Assembly (NCBI RefSeq): GCF_927798115.1
Contig: NZ_CAKMMG010000001.1
Coordinates: 62,001 to 126,000, forward strand
Origin: Paenibacillus auburnensis
GTDB lineage: Bacteria > Bacillota > Bacilli > Paenibacillales > Paenibacillaceae
Direction: 5' to 3'
Length of the DNA stretch: 64,000 bases
Shown: positions 23,983 to 32,310 of the stretch, piece by piece
How positions within the stretch are numbered: position 1 is the first letter of the stretch
Layout: the number at the start of each line of letters is the position of its first letter
Position numbers and translations under genes: made by a program
Notes under the pieces: model-generated
Told to the model about the DNA's origin: nothing
Databases searched by the model: none
The model's input: the letters and a program-made list of their open reading frames with translations, nothing else

Positions 23983-24924
23983 GTGAAAAAATTTATTCTC
24001 GGCCTGCTATGCGGCCTGGTCATTGCCAGTTCATCCGTTGCCTTCGCATCAGGCTCTATCAAGGCCTTATTGTTTCCGGTAAGCTTTGAAATCAACGGCA
24101 GTACGGCGACAGCAAGCAGCAGTGCCCAAGCGCTTAATGTGAACGGCTCCACTTATGTCCCGCTGCGTTTTATCGCAGAGAGCCTAGGAGCAACGGTGGG
24201 CTATGATGCGGAGCTGCAGCGGATTATTGTCAAGAATGGGGAGCTGAATCTTAAAGACCCGGATTACGCAGACATAAAAGTCGGTAATCTCATTGTGACC
24301 CCATCGGGCGGGAATTCCATAGTCACGGGCCAGCTAATATTTGCCGGGGTAGGCAACAGTAAGAATAAAATCTCCGCCACACTCTCATTTTACAATGACA
24401 ACAGCAGAAAGATAGGCGAAGTTCTGATTAAAGGGAATCAGTTTGGAGTCGAAGCCCAAGCCTTTACAGCCAAAGGAACGGGGGATTTCAGAGCCTATTC
24501 CACTGCTATTCTGCATGTTGATGCCGTGAATGATAAGGCTGCTCCCAAGCCTGCCTCCATCATCTACAAGAATTCCAAATACAACTTTACTTTGCAGCTT
24601 CCAGCTTACTGGGAGGGGAGATACAAGGTAGAGTCTTCGGTAAACGCAGCTTCAGACCGGGAAAGCATTCATTTTGTTACCAATCAGGGTGGAATTATCT
24701 TCTCAATCCTGGTGTGGAGTTCACAAGAATGGAAAGAGCAAGGCGCGATGACTCAGGAGGTTACGCAAATCTGGAAAATCGGTGAGCAGGGAGACAAGGT
24801 GTTTACGATCATTCTTCCGGGCGATGTGCAGTATGTTACGGAGAATGAAGAGCAGACAGCGGAGTATCACAAACTGGTTTCGTACATTGATCTAATTAAA
24901 ACAAGCTTTAAACTCCAGGAATAA
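23983..24924 (+). CDS. Secreted protein with copper amine oxidase N-terminal (stalk) domain
   Basis: This 313-residue protein has a Sec signal peptide (MKKFILGLLCGLVIASSSVAFA), then a stalk-type copper amine oxidase N-terminal domain at about residues 30-85: an NGSTATASSSAQ strand followed by the diagnostic GSTYVPLRFIAESLGATVGYD. This domain is an attachment or scaffold fold in Gram-positive exported proteins and is not itself an oxidase. Residues 90-180 look like a small beta-domain (KVGNLIVTPSGG), and the last 110 residues are not recognised. It starts at GTG 23983 behind AAAGAGGTGG. The gene stands alone between two spacers. Confidence 0.83.
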   Translation: MKKFILGLLCGLVIASSSVAFASGSIKALLFPVSFEINGSTATASSSAQALNVNGSTYVPLRFIAESLGATVGYDAELQRIIVKNGELNLKDPDYADIKVGNLIVTPSGGNSIVTGQLIFAGVGNSKNKISATLSFYNDNSRKIGEVLIKGNQFGVEAQAFTAKGTGDFRAYSTAILHVDAVNDKAAPKPASIIYKNSKYNFTLQLPAYWEGRYKVESSVNAASDRESIHFVTNQGGIIFSILVWSSQEWKEQGAMTQEVTQIWKIGEQGDKVFTIILPGDVQYVTENEEQTAEYHKLVSYIDLIKTSFKLQE

Positions 24925-25030
24925 CGCGCCAATCCAAATCAAGTCTATGCAGCAAAAAGTTCTCTCCCCGTGGACAATCACCCGGGCATTTATTGTCTGC
25001 CGAAATACGCTGTACGGAGGAGGCGAATAA

Positions 25031-25513
25031 ATGGCGCAAACAGGACAATCACCGGGTGAGCTAAAAGCTTTAATTGATGCAGCGGAAGGTGTCTGGTTCG
25101 AGGTGTTTTATTCCGGGGACTTAAATGAGGCGATTACCGTCGGCAATAGGGAGTATTATCTTCTGCCGCTCAAATTCAGTACAAAGGAAAAGGTGATCAC
25201 TTACTTCAGGCGTTTCTGGGGAGTAACTATGAGCAATAGAATGTTCTGTAATCTGTATACGATTAAGCGGAATAACAGACTCTATGTTATTGGGGGCGAT
25301 CCTGGTATATTTACCATTATCCCTAGAAGAGTAAGGGTGACCAGCCGTACGGCAACCAGAATTAAGGTTACAGCTGTCCTATCCATGAGTGAGGATTACG
25401 ATGAGGAAACTATGGTAGTTCAATACCTGATCGGCACATCCGGAACGGGGCTTCGCGTCCTGGACCGCAATAAGAAGGATGAACGTTTTGCCAGATGCGG
25501 AAGGTCAGGATAA
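25031..25513 (+). CDS. IseA-like protein (DL-endopeptidase inhibitor fold), tentative
   Basis: This 160-residue protein has the order of segments seen in IseA/YoeB: a REYYLLPLKFSTKEKVITYF stretch, a middle VIGGDPGIF turn and a C-terminal VKVTAVLSMSEDYDEE-like strand. IseA binds the catalytic domain of DL-endopeptidases and lowers autolysis. Here no signal peptide is present, whereas IseA is secreted, so either the protein is not an exported inhibitor or only the fold is shared. ATG 25031 has GGAGGAGG upstream. Its coding sequence is somewhat AT-rich. Assignment is by pattern and is moderate. Confidence 0.5.
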   Translation: MAQTGQSPGELKALIDAAEGVWFEVFYSGDLNEAITVGNREYYLLPLKFSTKEKVITYFRRFWGVTMSNRMFCNLYTIKRNNRLYVIGGDPGIFTIIPRRVRVTSRTATRIKVTAVLSMSEDYDEETMVVQYLIGTSGTGLRVLDRNKKDERFARCGRSG

Positions 25514-25524
25514 CATTCATATGA

Positions 25525-25570
25525 AAAAGAAGCAGAGCCAGCACGGAGTTCCGCTGATTCTGCTTCTTTT
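25525..25570. terminator. Terminator between convergent genes
   Basis: AAAAGAAGCAGA pairs with TCTGCTTCTTTT across a 20-base loop, with A and T tracts outside giving termination on both strands. Confidence 0.85.
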
Positions 25571-25578
25571 GTATTCGT

Positions 25579-26418
25579 TCATTTGCCGCCCGCCACGGCA
25601 ATCATCTGCACGACCGGACGGGAGTCTCCGGTGAGGATAGCTTCGTCAGCATTCATCTGTGAGGAGCCGTCGCCGTCGAGGAAGATGCCCTCCCGTCCAT
25701 TACCGGGAACGGTTTGCAGTACTGCTGTACGGAACTCTTCAGCCGTACAGAGTGTTGGCGTGACGATCAGCCACAGCTTACCGGTTTCGTCATAGACGAG
25801 TCCGGAGCGCATCCGCTGCTCGTCTGCGTAAGGCAAATGCTCGGCAGCAATCGCGGCTGCCCACAGCCCTTCCTGCTGCAGATTCATGCTGATGCCGCCC
25901 TGGGCCCAGTAATGACTACGGTCGCTGACGGACAGCTCATCACCCGAGGAGACGGTCTGTACCGACAGCCTGCCGGCAGCTCCATCCCAGACCAGCGTGC
26001 CGCGTGCATATTTAGCGTTGAACCAGCCGGAGCCATAAGCACCCTTGGCGCCATTTACCGGGACATCATTCATGATCGCCACCGACAGGAGATCGGTGCC
26101 ATAGAAGAAGCCGCCGTTAATGCCGTAAGCGGGAACCCTGCGCAAATCGGACCCTGCGGTCCGCAAAATGATGTCTTCCGGAGCGACCGCCATCATATGC
26201 AGCTGAACCTGACCGGGGCTTACCGCTTCGAGATACTCATAGTCATGCGGGAGGCCGCTGAAGGCCTCCCGTATTTGTTTCTCCGGCTTGTTCAACAGAA
26301 TTGCCGGTATCACGATCACCAGAGCAAGCAGGACAAGCAGGGCGATGCTAAGCGGCCACCGCTTGCGCATCCATATCTGCCGCAATTTACCGCTTCCGGC
26401 TTCAGTTTGCACCAACAT
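25579..26418 (-). CDS. Membrane-anchored phosphodiester glycosidase (NAGPA) domain protein
   Basis: This protein of about 279 residues has one N-terminal membrane span (WPLSIALLVLLALVIVIPAI) and an extracellular NAGPA domain. The family landmarks are GINGGFFY near residue 95, and GIFLDGDGSSQMN near the C-terminus. NAGPA-fold proteins hydrolyse phosphodiester-linked sugars, in bacteria probably acting on cell wall or teichoic acid decorations. The start is uncertain: ATG 26418 overlaps the end of the upstream M42 gene and has no strong ribosome binding site, so translation may be coupled. GTG 26412 and an internal ATG just before the membrane span are alternatives. Confidence 0.82.
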   Translation of the reverse strand: MLVQTEAGSGKLRQIWMRKRWPLSIALLVLLALVIVIPAILLNKPEKQIREAFSGLPHDYEYLEAVSPGQVQLHMMAVAPEDIILRTAGSDLRRVPAYGINGGFFYGTDLLSVAIMNDVPVNGAKGAYGSGWFNAKYARGTLVWDGAAGRLSVQTVSSGDELSVSDRSHYWAQGGISMNLQQEGLWAAAIAAEHLPYADEQRMRSGLVYDETGKLWLIVTPTLCTAEEFRTAVLQTVPGNGREGIFLDGDGSSQMNADEAILTGDSRPVVQMIAVAGGK

Positions 26419-27445
26419 AGGCGGCAAGCAGCTTGGCCGTATTCAGGACGGCCCGCTTATGTGTGCGTTCCATGGAGTGGGAGGCATGCACCCCCGGACC
26501 GATCAGTGCAGCACGGATGTTGTTGCCGCCGCGCAGTGCAGCGGAGGCATCTGAGCCGTACTGCGGATAGATGTCAACCGCAAATGGAATCGCCAGGCTG
26601 TTCGCCAGATCGATCAAACGGCCGGTCATCGCATAATCATAAGGGCCGGAGGAATCCTTGGCGCAGATGGAAACATCCGTTTCCTTGCAGCTCAGGTCAT
26701 CCCCCATGGCGCCCATGTCTACCGCAATGAATTCGCTGATTTCACCTGGAATCCATGCCGTACCGTGGCCGACCTCTTCGAAGTTGGAGATCAGGAGGGA
26801 CAGATTGTGAAGCGGCTTCCAGCCTTCACGCTTGATGCTTTCCAGCAGGCCGAGCAGGGCGGCTACACTGGCTTTGTCATCCAGATGGCGTGACTTGATA
26901 TAGCCGCTAGGAGTAATAACCGCGCGGGCATCAAAGGAGATGAAATCACCGACCGCAATACCGAGCTTCAGCACATCATCTTTGGTGGAGACCAGCTCGT
27001 CGATCCGGATTTCCATATTCTCCTCGGCCCGTTTGAAGTCACGCGCATCAGCATAGACATGCACCGAGGGATGGCTGGTTAGAATGGTGCCGGTATAGGT
27101 CAGACCGCTGCGGGTATGAATGACGCAGTATTCATTTTCGATGCTGTTCATTGTAAACCCGCCGACAGAGGTCAGGCGCAGTGTTCCGTTTGGCTTAATG
27201 GAGCGGACCATCGCGCCCAGGGTGTCTACATGCGCGCTAATGCCGATTGTGCGGGATGGATCAAGCCCGGGCACGCTGAGAATGATTCCGCCTTTCTCGT
27301 TCCAGCTGAGCGGAACGTTCAGCGCAGCCGCTTCCTCGGCTACGAGCCGCATAACCTCAGCGGTGAAGCCGCTGGGGCTGGGAGTATCGAGCAGTTTTTT
27401 GAGAACGGATAGAATATAGTCTTCATTTGGCTGAATTGTAAGCAA
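26402..27445 (-). CDS. M42-family aminopeptidase
   Basis: This 347-residue metallopeptidase (glutamyl/deblocking aminopeptidase, FrvX-like) cleaves N-terminal residues of peptides in the cytoplasm. The two-zinc site is visible: ISAHVDTLG (His, Asp), SRHLDDKAS (Asp), NFEEVGHG (catalytic and ligand Glu), AVDMGAM (Asp) and GVHASHSMERT (His). The domain layout and length match the family. It starts at TTG 27445 on the minus strand behind GGAGGG. The following NAGPA gene overlaps its end by 17 bases, so the two are an operon; LapA lies upstream on the same strand. Confidence 0.93.
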   Translation of the reverse strand: MLTIQPNEDYILSVLKKLLDTPSPSGFTAEVMRLVAEEAAALNVPLSWNEKGGIILSVPGLDPSRTIGISAHVDTLGAMVRSIKPNGTLRLTSVGGFTMNSIENEYCVIHTRSGLTYTGTILTSHPSVHVYADARDFKRAEENMEIRIDELVSTKDDVLKLGIAVGDFISFDARAVITPSGYIKSRHLDDKASVAALLGLLESIKREGWKPLHNLSLLISNFEEVGHGTAWIPGEISEFIAVDMGAMGDDLSCKETDVSICAKDSSGPYDYAMTGRLIDLANSLAIPFAVDIYPQYGSDASAALRGGNNIRAALIGPGVHASHSMERTHKRAVLNTAKLLAAYVGAN

Positions 27446-27493
27446 GATTAAGCCCTCCAGTTCATACTTGATTTAGAATAGGTGGTAAATAAC

Positions 27494-27820
27494 TTAGCGC
27501 TCCATGTTCGGCTCTTCAGCCAGGCTGTCATGCTTGGCTTGAGGAGATAAGGGATCGAAAGTATTTCCCGCATCCCGCAGTTTGGACAGCTCTGCGTTCA
27601 GTACCTTAATTTGTTTCTGCAGCTTGTACTGGCGGAAAATACCGTAGGAACCGACGATGACCCCGCCGATGACCGCGCAGCCCAGAATAACAAGAATAAG
27701 CGGGAGTTCGATCTGATCGAAGCCGAAATTCACCTGGACCGGATCTACGTTGATCACCGCGAATACAGCTGTAAGCAACGCAAAGATTAAACCTAAAATT
27801 AGCGACCATTGCAGTTTCAT
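27494..27820 (-). CDS. LapA-family (DUF1049) membrane protein
   Basis: This 108-residue protein has two membrane spans (WSLILGLIFALLTAVFAVINV and LPLILVILGCAVIGGVIVGS) joined by the typical VDPVQVNFGF loop, then a cytoplasmic coiled-coil (QKQIKVLNAELSKLRD). LapA domain proteins are found in many envelopes; in E. coli LapA takes part in lipopolysaccharide assembly, but in Firmicutes the role is not known. ATG is at 27820 on the minus strand with GGAGG eight bases upstream. It lies between pepF and the M42 gene. Confidence 0.9.
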   Translation of the reverse strand: MKLQWSLILGLIFALLTAVFAVINVDPVQVNFGFDQIELPLILVILGCAVIGGVIVGSYGIFRQYKLQKQIKVLNAELSKLRDAGNTFDPLSPQAKHDSLAEEPNMER

Positions 27821-27854
27821 ATGTTATCCTCCCACTTTGACAGTGTAACAGTAT

Positions 27855-27885
27855 AAATCCCCTGCCCGCGAGGGGCAAGGGATTA
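27855..27885 (-). terminator. Hairpin after pepF, probable terminator
   Basis: On the minus strand AATCCCTTGCCCC pairs with GGGCAGGGGATT around a short loop. Few T residues follow, so it is a weak intrinsic terminator. Confidence 0.5.
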
Positions 27886-27907
27886 CCTCAATCCTAAGCT
27901 GTATAAT

Positions 27908-29818
27908 TTATTTGGTCAACTGTTCCATCTGCTCGATGACGCTCTCGAAGACACTCATTGCTTCGCGGATCGGTTCCGGAGAAGACATGTCTACACCGGC
28001 TTTGGCCAGGATATTGATCGAATAATCACTGCCGCCGCTCTTCAGGAAGCCGAGATAGCGGTCCACCGCCGGTTTGCCTTCCTCGAGAATCTGCTTGGAG
28101 AAGCTGGTTGCCGCGGAGAAGCCGGTAGCATATTTGTAAACATAGAAGCTGTTATAGAAATGCGGGATCCGCGCCCATTCCATTTCGATATCCTTATCAA
28201 CGACCATGTCCTTTCCGTAGTACTTCACATTAAGGTCATAGTAGATAGCCGACAGGTCCTGCGGAGTCAGCGATTCTCCGTCTTCAGCACGCTGGTGGAT
28301 AATCTTTTCGAATTCGGCGAACATGGTCTGACGGAACACCGTAGTACGGAACTGGTCAGCGTAGTAGGTCAACAGGTACATTTTTTCTTTCGGATCCGTC
28401 GACTTGTTCAGCAGATAGTCCATCAGCAGCGCCTCATTCGTTGTAGAAGCCACTTCGGCGAGGAAAATCGTGTATTGTGCATCACGGTACTTAAGCGCGT
28501 TATCCGAATAGTACGAATGCAGGGCGTGACCCATTTCATGCGCCAGTGTGAACATGCTGTTCAGGTTGTTGTTATGGTTCAGCAGCACATACGGATGGGT
28601 GCCATAAGCTCCCCAGCTGTAAGCTCCGGTGCGTTTGTTCTCATTCTCGTAGACATCGATCCAGCCCTTGTCGTAGCCTTCCTGCAGCACGCTGAGATAG
28701 TCTTCTCCGAGCGGCTTCAGTCCTTCTTTGGTAATCTTTTTGGCTTCTTCAAAAGTAATATCCAGCTTATATTCATCCACCAGCGGAGCGAACAGGTCAT
28801 ACATATGTAGTTCATCGACGCCAAGCAGCTTCTGGCGAAGCTTCATGTAACGGTGCATCAGCGGCAGACTCTCGTGAATGGTGTCGATCAGGTTGGTGTA
28901 GACTTCCTTGGGAATATTATCGCCGTAGAGCGACATTTCCAGCACGGACGGATACTTGCGGACCCGCGAGTAGAAAACATTCTTGTTAACATTGGCGCTA
29001 AGTGTGGCGGCGATAGTGTTTTTTTGCTTGCCATAAGTCTCATAGACGGCTTTAAAAGCGTTCTTGCGCACTTCGCGGTCCGGACTCTCCAGGAACTGAA
29101 TATAACTGCCGTGAGTCAATTCCACTTCCTTGCCTTCTTCATTTTTTATCTTCGGGAATTTGAGATCGGCGTTGTTCAGCATGCCAAAAATATTCTGCGG
29201 TGCCTGGGAGATGTTTCCCACCTGAGCGAGCAGAGCTTCCTCCGCTTTGGAGAGGACATGTGCCTTTTCACGCTTCATTTCTGTCAAGGTAAAGGTATAA
29301 GCGAAAAGGGCAGGGTCAGCGATGAACTGATCGAGCTTCTCCACGGGCAAAGCAAGAATTTCAGGGGTTACAAAAGAAAGAGCTTCACCAGCTTCGACAC
29401 TCAGCTTTTTCGCTTTTTGCGTAAGCGCCTGATAGGTCGGTGCGGCGGTGTCCTCATCCTGGCGCATATGTGCGTAAACATAGAGGCGTTCTGTCAGCAA
29501 AGACAATTGGTCATCCAGCTCAAAGCATGCTTTAAGCTCTTCCGGCGTATCCAGTTTGCCCTGGAAAGCGGCAGCTTTTTTAATCAGCTCTTTGACTTCG
29601 CTGTATTCAGAATCCCATTCCGCCTGCGATGCAAACATATCTTCAAGCTTCCAGCGGTTTTCGGCGGGCACTTCACTTCTCTTCAATAACTGTTCCATAG
29701 AAATCCTCCTTAAATGATGAGATGTAGCAGGCATATTATTCTGTGCTGCGCTTGAGAAATCACCCGGAAGCAGGCACAGCGCTAATAGAAGCGATAGAGA
29801 TTTGACTGTAAAGGACAT
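27908..29818 (-). CDS. pepF: Oligoendopeptidase F (M3B), two possible starts
   Basis: This zinc metallopeptidase degrades short peptides. The active site is TLAHEMGHALHSYY (HExxH, near residue 425 of the long form) with the downstream EVASTTNEALL carrying the third ligand. The N-terminal half is the helical M3B domain. From ATG 29818 (AGGAGG eight bases upstream) the product is 636 residues and begins with a signal-peptide-like segment (VKSLSLLLALCLLPG, then FSSAAQ). From ATG 29698, which has an even better AAGGAGG six to seven bases upstream, the product is the usual 596-residue cytoplasmic enzyme. Either or both may be used; the short form matches known PepF proteins. Confidence 0.92.
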   Translation of the reverse strand: MSFTVKSLSLLLALCLLPGDFSSAAQNNMPATSHHLRRISMEQLLKRSEVPAENRWKLEDMFASQAEWDSEYSEVKELIKKAAAFQGKLDTPEELKACFELDDQLSLLTERLYVYAHMRQDEDTAAPTYQALTQKAKKLSVEAGEALSFVTPEILALPVEKLDQFIADPALFAYTFTLTEMKREKAHVLSKAEEALLAQVGNISQAPQNIFGMLNNADLKFPKIKNEEGKEVELTHGSYIQFLESPDREVRKNAFKAVYETYGKQKNTIAATLSANVNKNVFYSRVRKYPSVLEMSLYGDNIPKEVYTNLIDTIHESLPLMHRYMKLRQKLLGVDELHMYDLFAPLVDEYKLDITFEEAKKITKEGLKPLGEDYLSVLQEGYDKGWIDVYENENKRTGAYSWGAYGTHPYVLLNHNNNLNSMFTLAHEMGHALHSYYSDNALKYRDAQYTIFLAEVASTTNEALLMDYLLNKSTDPKEKMYLLTYYADQFRTTVFRQTMFAEFEKIIHQRAEDGESLTPQDLSAIYYDLNVKYYGKDMVVDKDIEMEWARIPHFYNSFYVYKYATGFSAATSFSKQILEEGKPAVDRYLGFLKSGGSDYSINILAKAGVDMSSPEPIREAMSVFESVIEQMEQLTK

Positions 29819-29892
29819 GACCTGTGCCTCCTGAATCGTAAAGTCGGCTTAGTATGCCCTGCCAAAATCTGTTGTATGAGCTTCTTAGAGAG

Positions 29893-30063
29893 TTATGCCA
29901 GTAAGCTATAAATAATGAAGATAAAAGCTAGAGCAATCAGAATTACAGCGGTTAGCGCCATGCCGCGATTAAGGCGCGGCGGCACTTTTTCCTTGCCCAT
30001 AATGAGCACGGCACCAAGACAGAGGACTACTATAACGAATATGACCAGACTCTCGTTATCCAT
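29893..30063 (-). CDS. 56-residue membrane protein with two spans
   Basis: A short frame on the minus strand from ATG 30063 to TAA 29893-29895 encodes two hydrophobic spans (LVIFVIVVLCLGAVLIM and MALTAVILIALAFIFIIYSL) joined by a basic loop (KEKVPPRLNR). AGAGGGG lies six bases upstream. It sits 6 bp after the next upstream gene on the same strand (30070-30303). No family is recognised. Strong hydrophobic periodicity, a good ribosome binding site and tight packing support it being real. Confidence 0.7.
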   Translation of the reverse strand: MDNESLVIFVIVVLCLGAVLIMGKEKVPPRLNRGMALTAVILIALAFIFIIYSLLA

Positions 30064-30069
30064 GCCCCT

Positions 30070-30303
30070 CTATACCTGCTTGAAAGCTGCGATGATATTC
30101 TTGTATTCTTCTTCGTTATCTTTATAGGATTCTTTGTTAAAGCGGTTATTGACCCATTGCATCATGGCCGGCCGGCTCATAAAAGTATGCGTTTCTTCTC
30201 CCCATTGATCGGAAATTTCCCGAAGGATGATGTAGCGCCCCTGAACCTCAACGGTCATCATATTCCATTTGTCTGTTTTGTATATTTCATGTTTTTTGAT
30301 CAT
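30070..30303 (-). CDS. Small hypothetical protein
   Basis: This 77-residue cytoplasmic protein (MIKKHEIYKTDKWNMM start; aromatic-rich middle RYIILREISDQWGEETHTF; charged C-terminal helix ESYKDNEEEYKNIIAAF) is not recognised. The start at 30303 was chosen because AGGGTGG lies nine bases before it; ATG 30309 would be too close. The gene after it on the minus strand is the two-span peptide, six bases away. Composition is normal. No function is proposed. Confidence 0.6.
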   Translation of the reverse strand: MIKKHEIYKTDKWNMMTVEVQGRYIILREISDQWGEETHTFMSRPAMMQWVNNRFNKESYKDNEEEYKNIIAAFKQV

Positions 30304-30401
30304 TGTCATTACCACCCTGGCGATTTTTGGCTTTTGGGTCAATGATAACGCACCGGGTCAGTGAAAAGCAAATTAAATCATTAATAAAGGGAAATGATGG
30401 A

Positions 30402-30430
30402 TTGCTTTGCAGAATTAGCTGGAGTATAAT
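30402..30430 (+). promoter_or_regulatory. Sigma-A promoter of the cold shock gene
   Basis: TTGCTT at 30402-30407 and TATAAT at 30425-30430 are 17 bases apart. Transcription would start near 30437, right before the palindrome in the leader. Confidence 0.75.
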
Positions 30431-30439
30431 GTAAGCATA

Positions 30440-30460
30440 CGCCATATATGGCGGTATTTT
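30440..30460 (+). promoter_or_regulatory. Palindromic hairpin with T run in the csp leader
   Basis: CGCCATATATGGCG (30440-30453) is a perfect palindrome. It is followed by GTATTTTTT and then the AGGAGG of the cold shock gene, so it lies in the 5' leader and could act as an attenuator or a temperature-dependent structure. It would form a stem of five pairs with a UAUA loop. Confidence 0.5.
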
Positions 30461-30476
30461 TTAGGAGGTTGTTCAT

Positions 30477-30674
30477 TTGAAAGGTACAGTAAAATGGTTT
30501 AACGCAGAAAAAGGTTATGGTTTCCTTCAAGTAGAAGGCGGCGAAGACGTATTCGTTCACTTCTCAGCTATTCAGGGCGACGGATTCAAGACTTTGGATG
30601 AAGGCCAAGCGGTTGAATTCGATATCACTGACGGTAACCGCGGTCCACAAGCAGCTAACGTAGTTAAATTATAA
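30477..30674 (+). CDS. Cold shock protein
   Basis: This 65-residue single OB-fold protein binds single-stranded RNA and DNA through RNP1 (KGYGFLQV) and RNP2 (VFVHFSAI). It acts as an RNA chaperone and is induced on cold shock in many bacteria. It is close to the Bacillus CspB/CspD group (start [13 protein letters not shown]). The start is TTG 30477, eight bases after AGGAGG; no ATG is in frame near it. Its leader holds a palindromic hairpin. It is monocistronic, with its own promoter and terminator. Confidence 0.97.
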   Translation: MKGTVKWFNAEKGYGFLQVEGGEDVFVHFSAIQGDGFKTLDEGQAVEFDITDGNRGPQAANVVKL

Positions 30675-30764
30675 GAAACGGCTGGACAGATTATCTGTCA
30701 GCTGCAATATATATTTGATTTATGGCAGGCACTTGCAAGAGTGGTAACCAACAACTTACAGAGC

Positions 30765-30794
30765 ACACAGTTCTTCCGGGAACTGTGTTTTTTT
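30765..30794 (+). terminator. Intrinsic terminator of the cold shock gene
   Basis: ACACAGTTC pairs with GAACTGTGT around a 4-6 base loop, then a run of seven T. Confidence 0.95.
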
Positions 30795-30800
30795 ATGCGT

Positions 30801-30846
30801 AATAAGACCTGCTCCGCCCCTTAAGGGTAGTGCAGGTCTTATTTTG
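30801..30846 (-). terminator. Terminator of the minus-strand MFS gene (bidirectional in form)
   Basis: AATAAGACCTGC at 30801-30812 pairs with GCAGGTCTTATT at 30832-30843; an inner CCCTTAAGGG is self-complementary. Confidence 0.8.
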
Positions 30847-30857
30847 AATGCTAAGAA

Positions 30858-32123
30858 TTAGAGTGAAGCCTTCTCTGCAGGAGCCGCTTCCTGAAGTGTC
30901 TTTTTCTTGAAATAACGGCTTGAAGGTCCGCTGATATCCATCAGATGCTTCACGAGAAAACCGATGAATGCAAGTACCGAAAAGCCCATGGCGACCAGAT
31001 AAAAGACGCTCCGTCCGGAATCCTCATAGATGAGCCCTCCGAAGGTACCGCTTAGCAGCCCTGACACACTGGACCAGACTACTGTGAAAATCGCCAGACC
31101 GGTCGCCCGGAGGTGGTCGGGAATAATACGTGTAATATACCTGACAGCTGTTACATAAAAAATGCCGAACGAAATGCTGTGCATGGCCTGAATGGCAATA
31201 ATGGCGCCGGGTACATCCGCAATCGACATGAAGAAAAAGCGCAGACCATACATCAGGCTGGCAAAAGCGAGCAGAGGAAGCTCCTTGAACCGTTCCCCGT
31301 ATTTGCTAAGCAGGAAGAAGATTGGAATCTCACTTAGCGCAGAAGCAAGCAGCGCCCAGCCGATGACCTCATCACCTGCATTCATGCTCTTCAGACTAAG
31401 CGTAAGAAAAGCTTCATTCATCCGGTGGCCAAGCGCCAGCACAAACACGCAGCTAAAGAACCACAGGACTTCTTTTTGCAGCAGAATTTCTTTAAGCCCG
31501 CCGCCCTTTGCGCTTATTTTGGCAGAACCCTTACTATTGTCAGAATCACCTTCGGTCCGCTTCACATCCTTCAGTCCGAGGGTGATAAATAATGCGACTA
31601 CTACTATTACAATACACACACCGATACTGTAAGAAGAACCGAGTGCTCTCAGTACATATCCGATCGTAAGCGCAAAAAAGGAATATCCCAGCGAGCCAAA
31701 CACGCGAATCGCAATAAAGTTCCGCCCATGACGCTGTGCGATTTTGATGGCCATCGTGTCTGCGAGAGGAAAAACAGGGTAATAGAAGAAGTAGAAAAGG
31801 GTTAAAATAAGCATGACCATCCCAAAGTCCGTGGCTTTGGCCAGCATTATTGCTGTAACAAGCTGACCTGCAAGCAGAATAGCCATAATCTTTTTGATGG
31901 TTCCCAGCCGGTCGCTCATCATGCTCCAGAACAGATTGGACAGGATTGAGATCAGGGGTCCAAGGGAATACAACAGGCCTACCTGAGGACTGCTAAAGCC
32001 GAGATGGGTATAAAATAACGGGAAATAAGAAACTACCAGCACACTGGTGCCATAGAGCGTAAACATAAAGGAACGCAGCCAGTTTTGATCACTATAATGC
32101 CCGCCGGTCCGTCCGGATTCCAT
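30858..32123 (-). CDS. MFS_1-like transporter
   Basis: This protein of about 421 residues is an integral membrane transporter with 12 predicted spans. It starts with RSFMFTLYGTSVLVVSYF and has the MFS_1-like/NHS-type features (LYSLGPLISILSNLFWSMMSD, GPYSLG-like second span). This subgroup includes nucleoside and phenylpropionate permeases (YwbF/HcaT-like). The substrate is unknown. ATG 32123 on the minus strand was chosen over an in-frame start further upstream because AAGGAG lies nine bases before it. It is divergent from the terpene synthase gene. Confidence 0.85.
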   Translation of the reverse strand: MESGRTGGHYSDQNWLRSFMFTLYGTSVLVVSYFPLFYTHLGFSSPQVGLLYSLGPLISILSNLFWSMMSDRLGTIKKIMAILLAGQLVTAIMLAKATDFGMVMLILTLFYFFYYPVFPLADTMAIKIAQRHGRNFIAIRVFGSLGYSFFALTIGYVLRALGSSYSIGVCIVIVVVALFITLGLKDVKRTEGDSDNSKGSAKISAKGGGLKEILLQKEVLWFFSCVFVLALGHRMNEAFLTLSLKSMNAGDEVIGWALLASALSEIPIFFLLSKYGERFKELPLLAFASLMYGLRFFFMSIADVPGAIIAIQAMHSISFGIFYVTAVRYITRIIPDHLRATGLAIFTVVWSSVSGLLSGTFGGLIYEDSGRSVFYLVAMGFSVLAFIGFLVKHLMDISGPSSRYFKKKTLQEAAPAEKASL

Positions 32124-32252
32124 GAAATTGCACTCCTTAAGGTTCAAATACGAGTAGTATAGCATAAAGGAAAGTCACGATGTTTGTTAAAAGCTTGTTA
32201 AAATTGTGCTATTTCTGAATCTTTCAACGTTTTGCGAAAGTGATTTTGTTGT

Positions 32253-32281
32253 TTGTACAAATACGCTCTGCATATTATAAT
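32253..32281 (+). promoter_or_regulatory. Promoter of the terpene synthase gene
   Basis: TTGTAC at 32253-32258 and TATAAT at 32276-32281 are 17 bases apart, 30 bases before the GTG start. Confidence 0.7.
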
Positions 32282-32310
32282 AATGATGATTTGGATAAGG
32301 AGACAACAAT

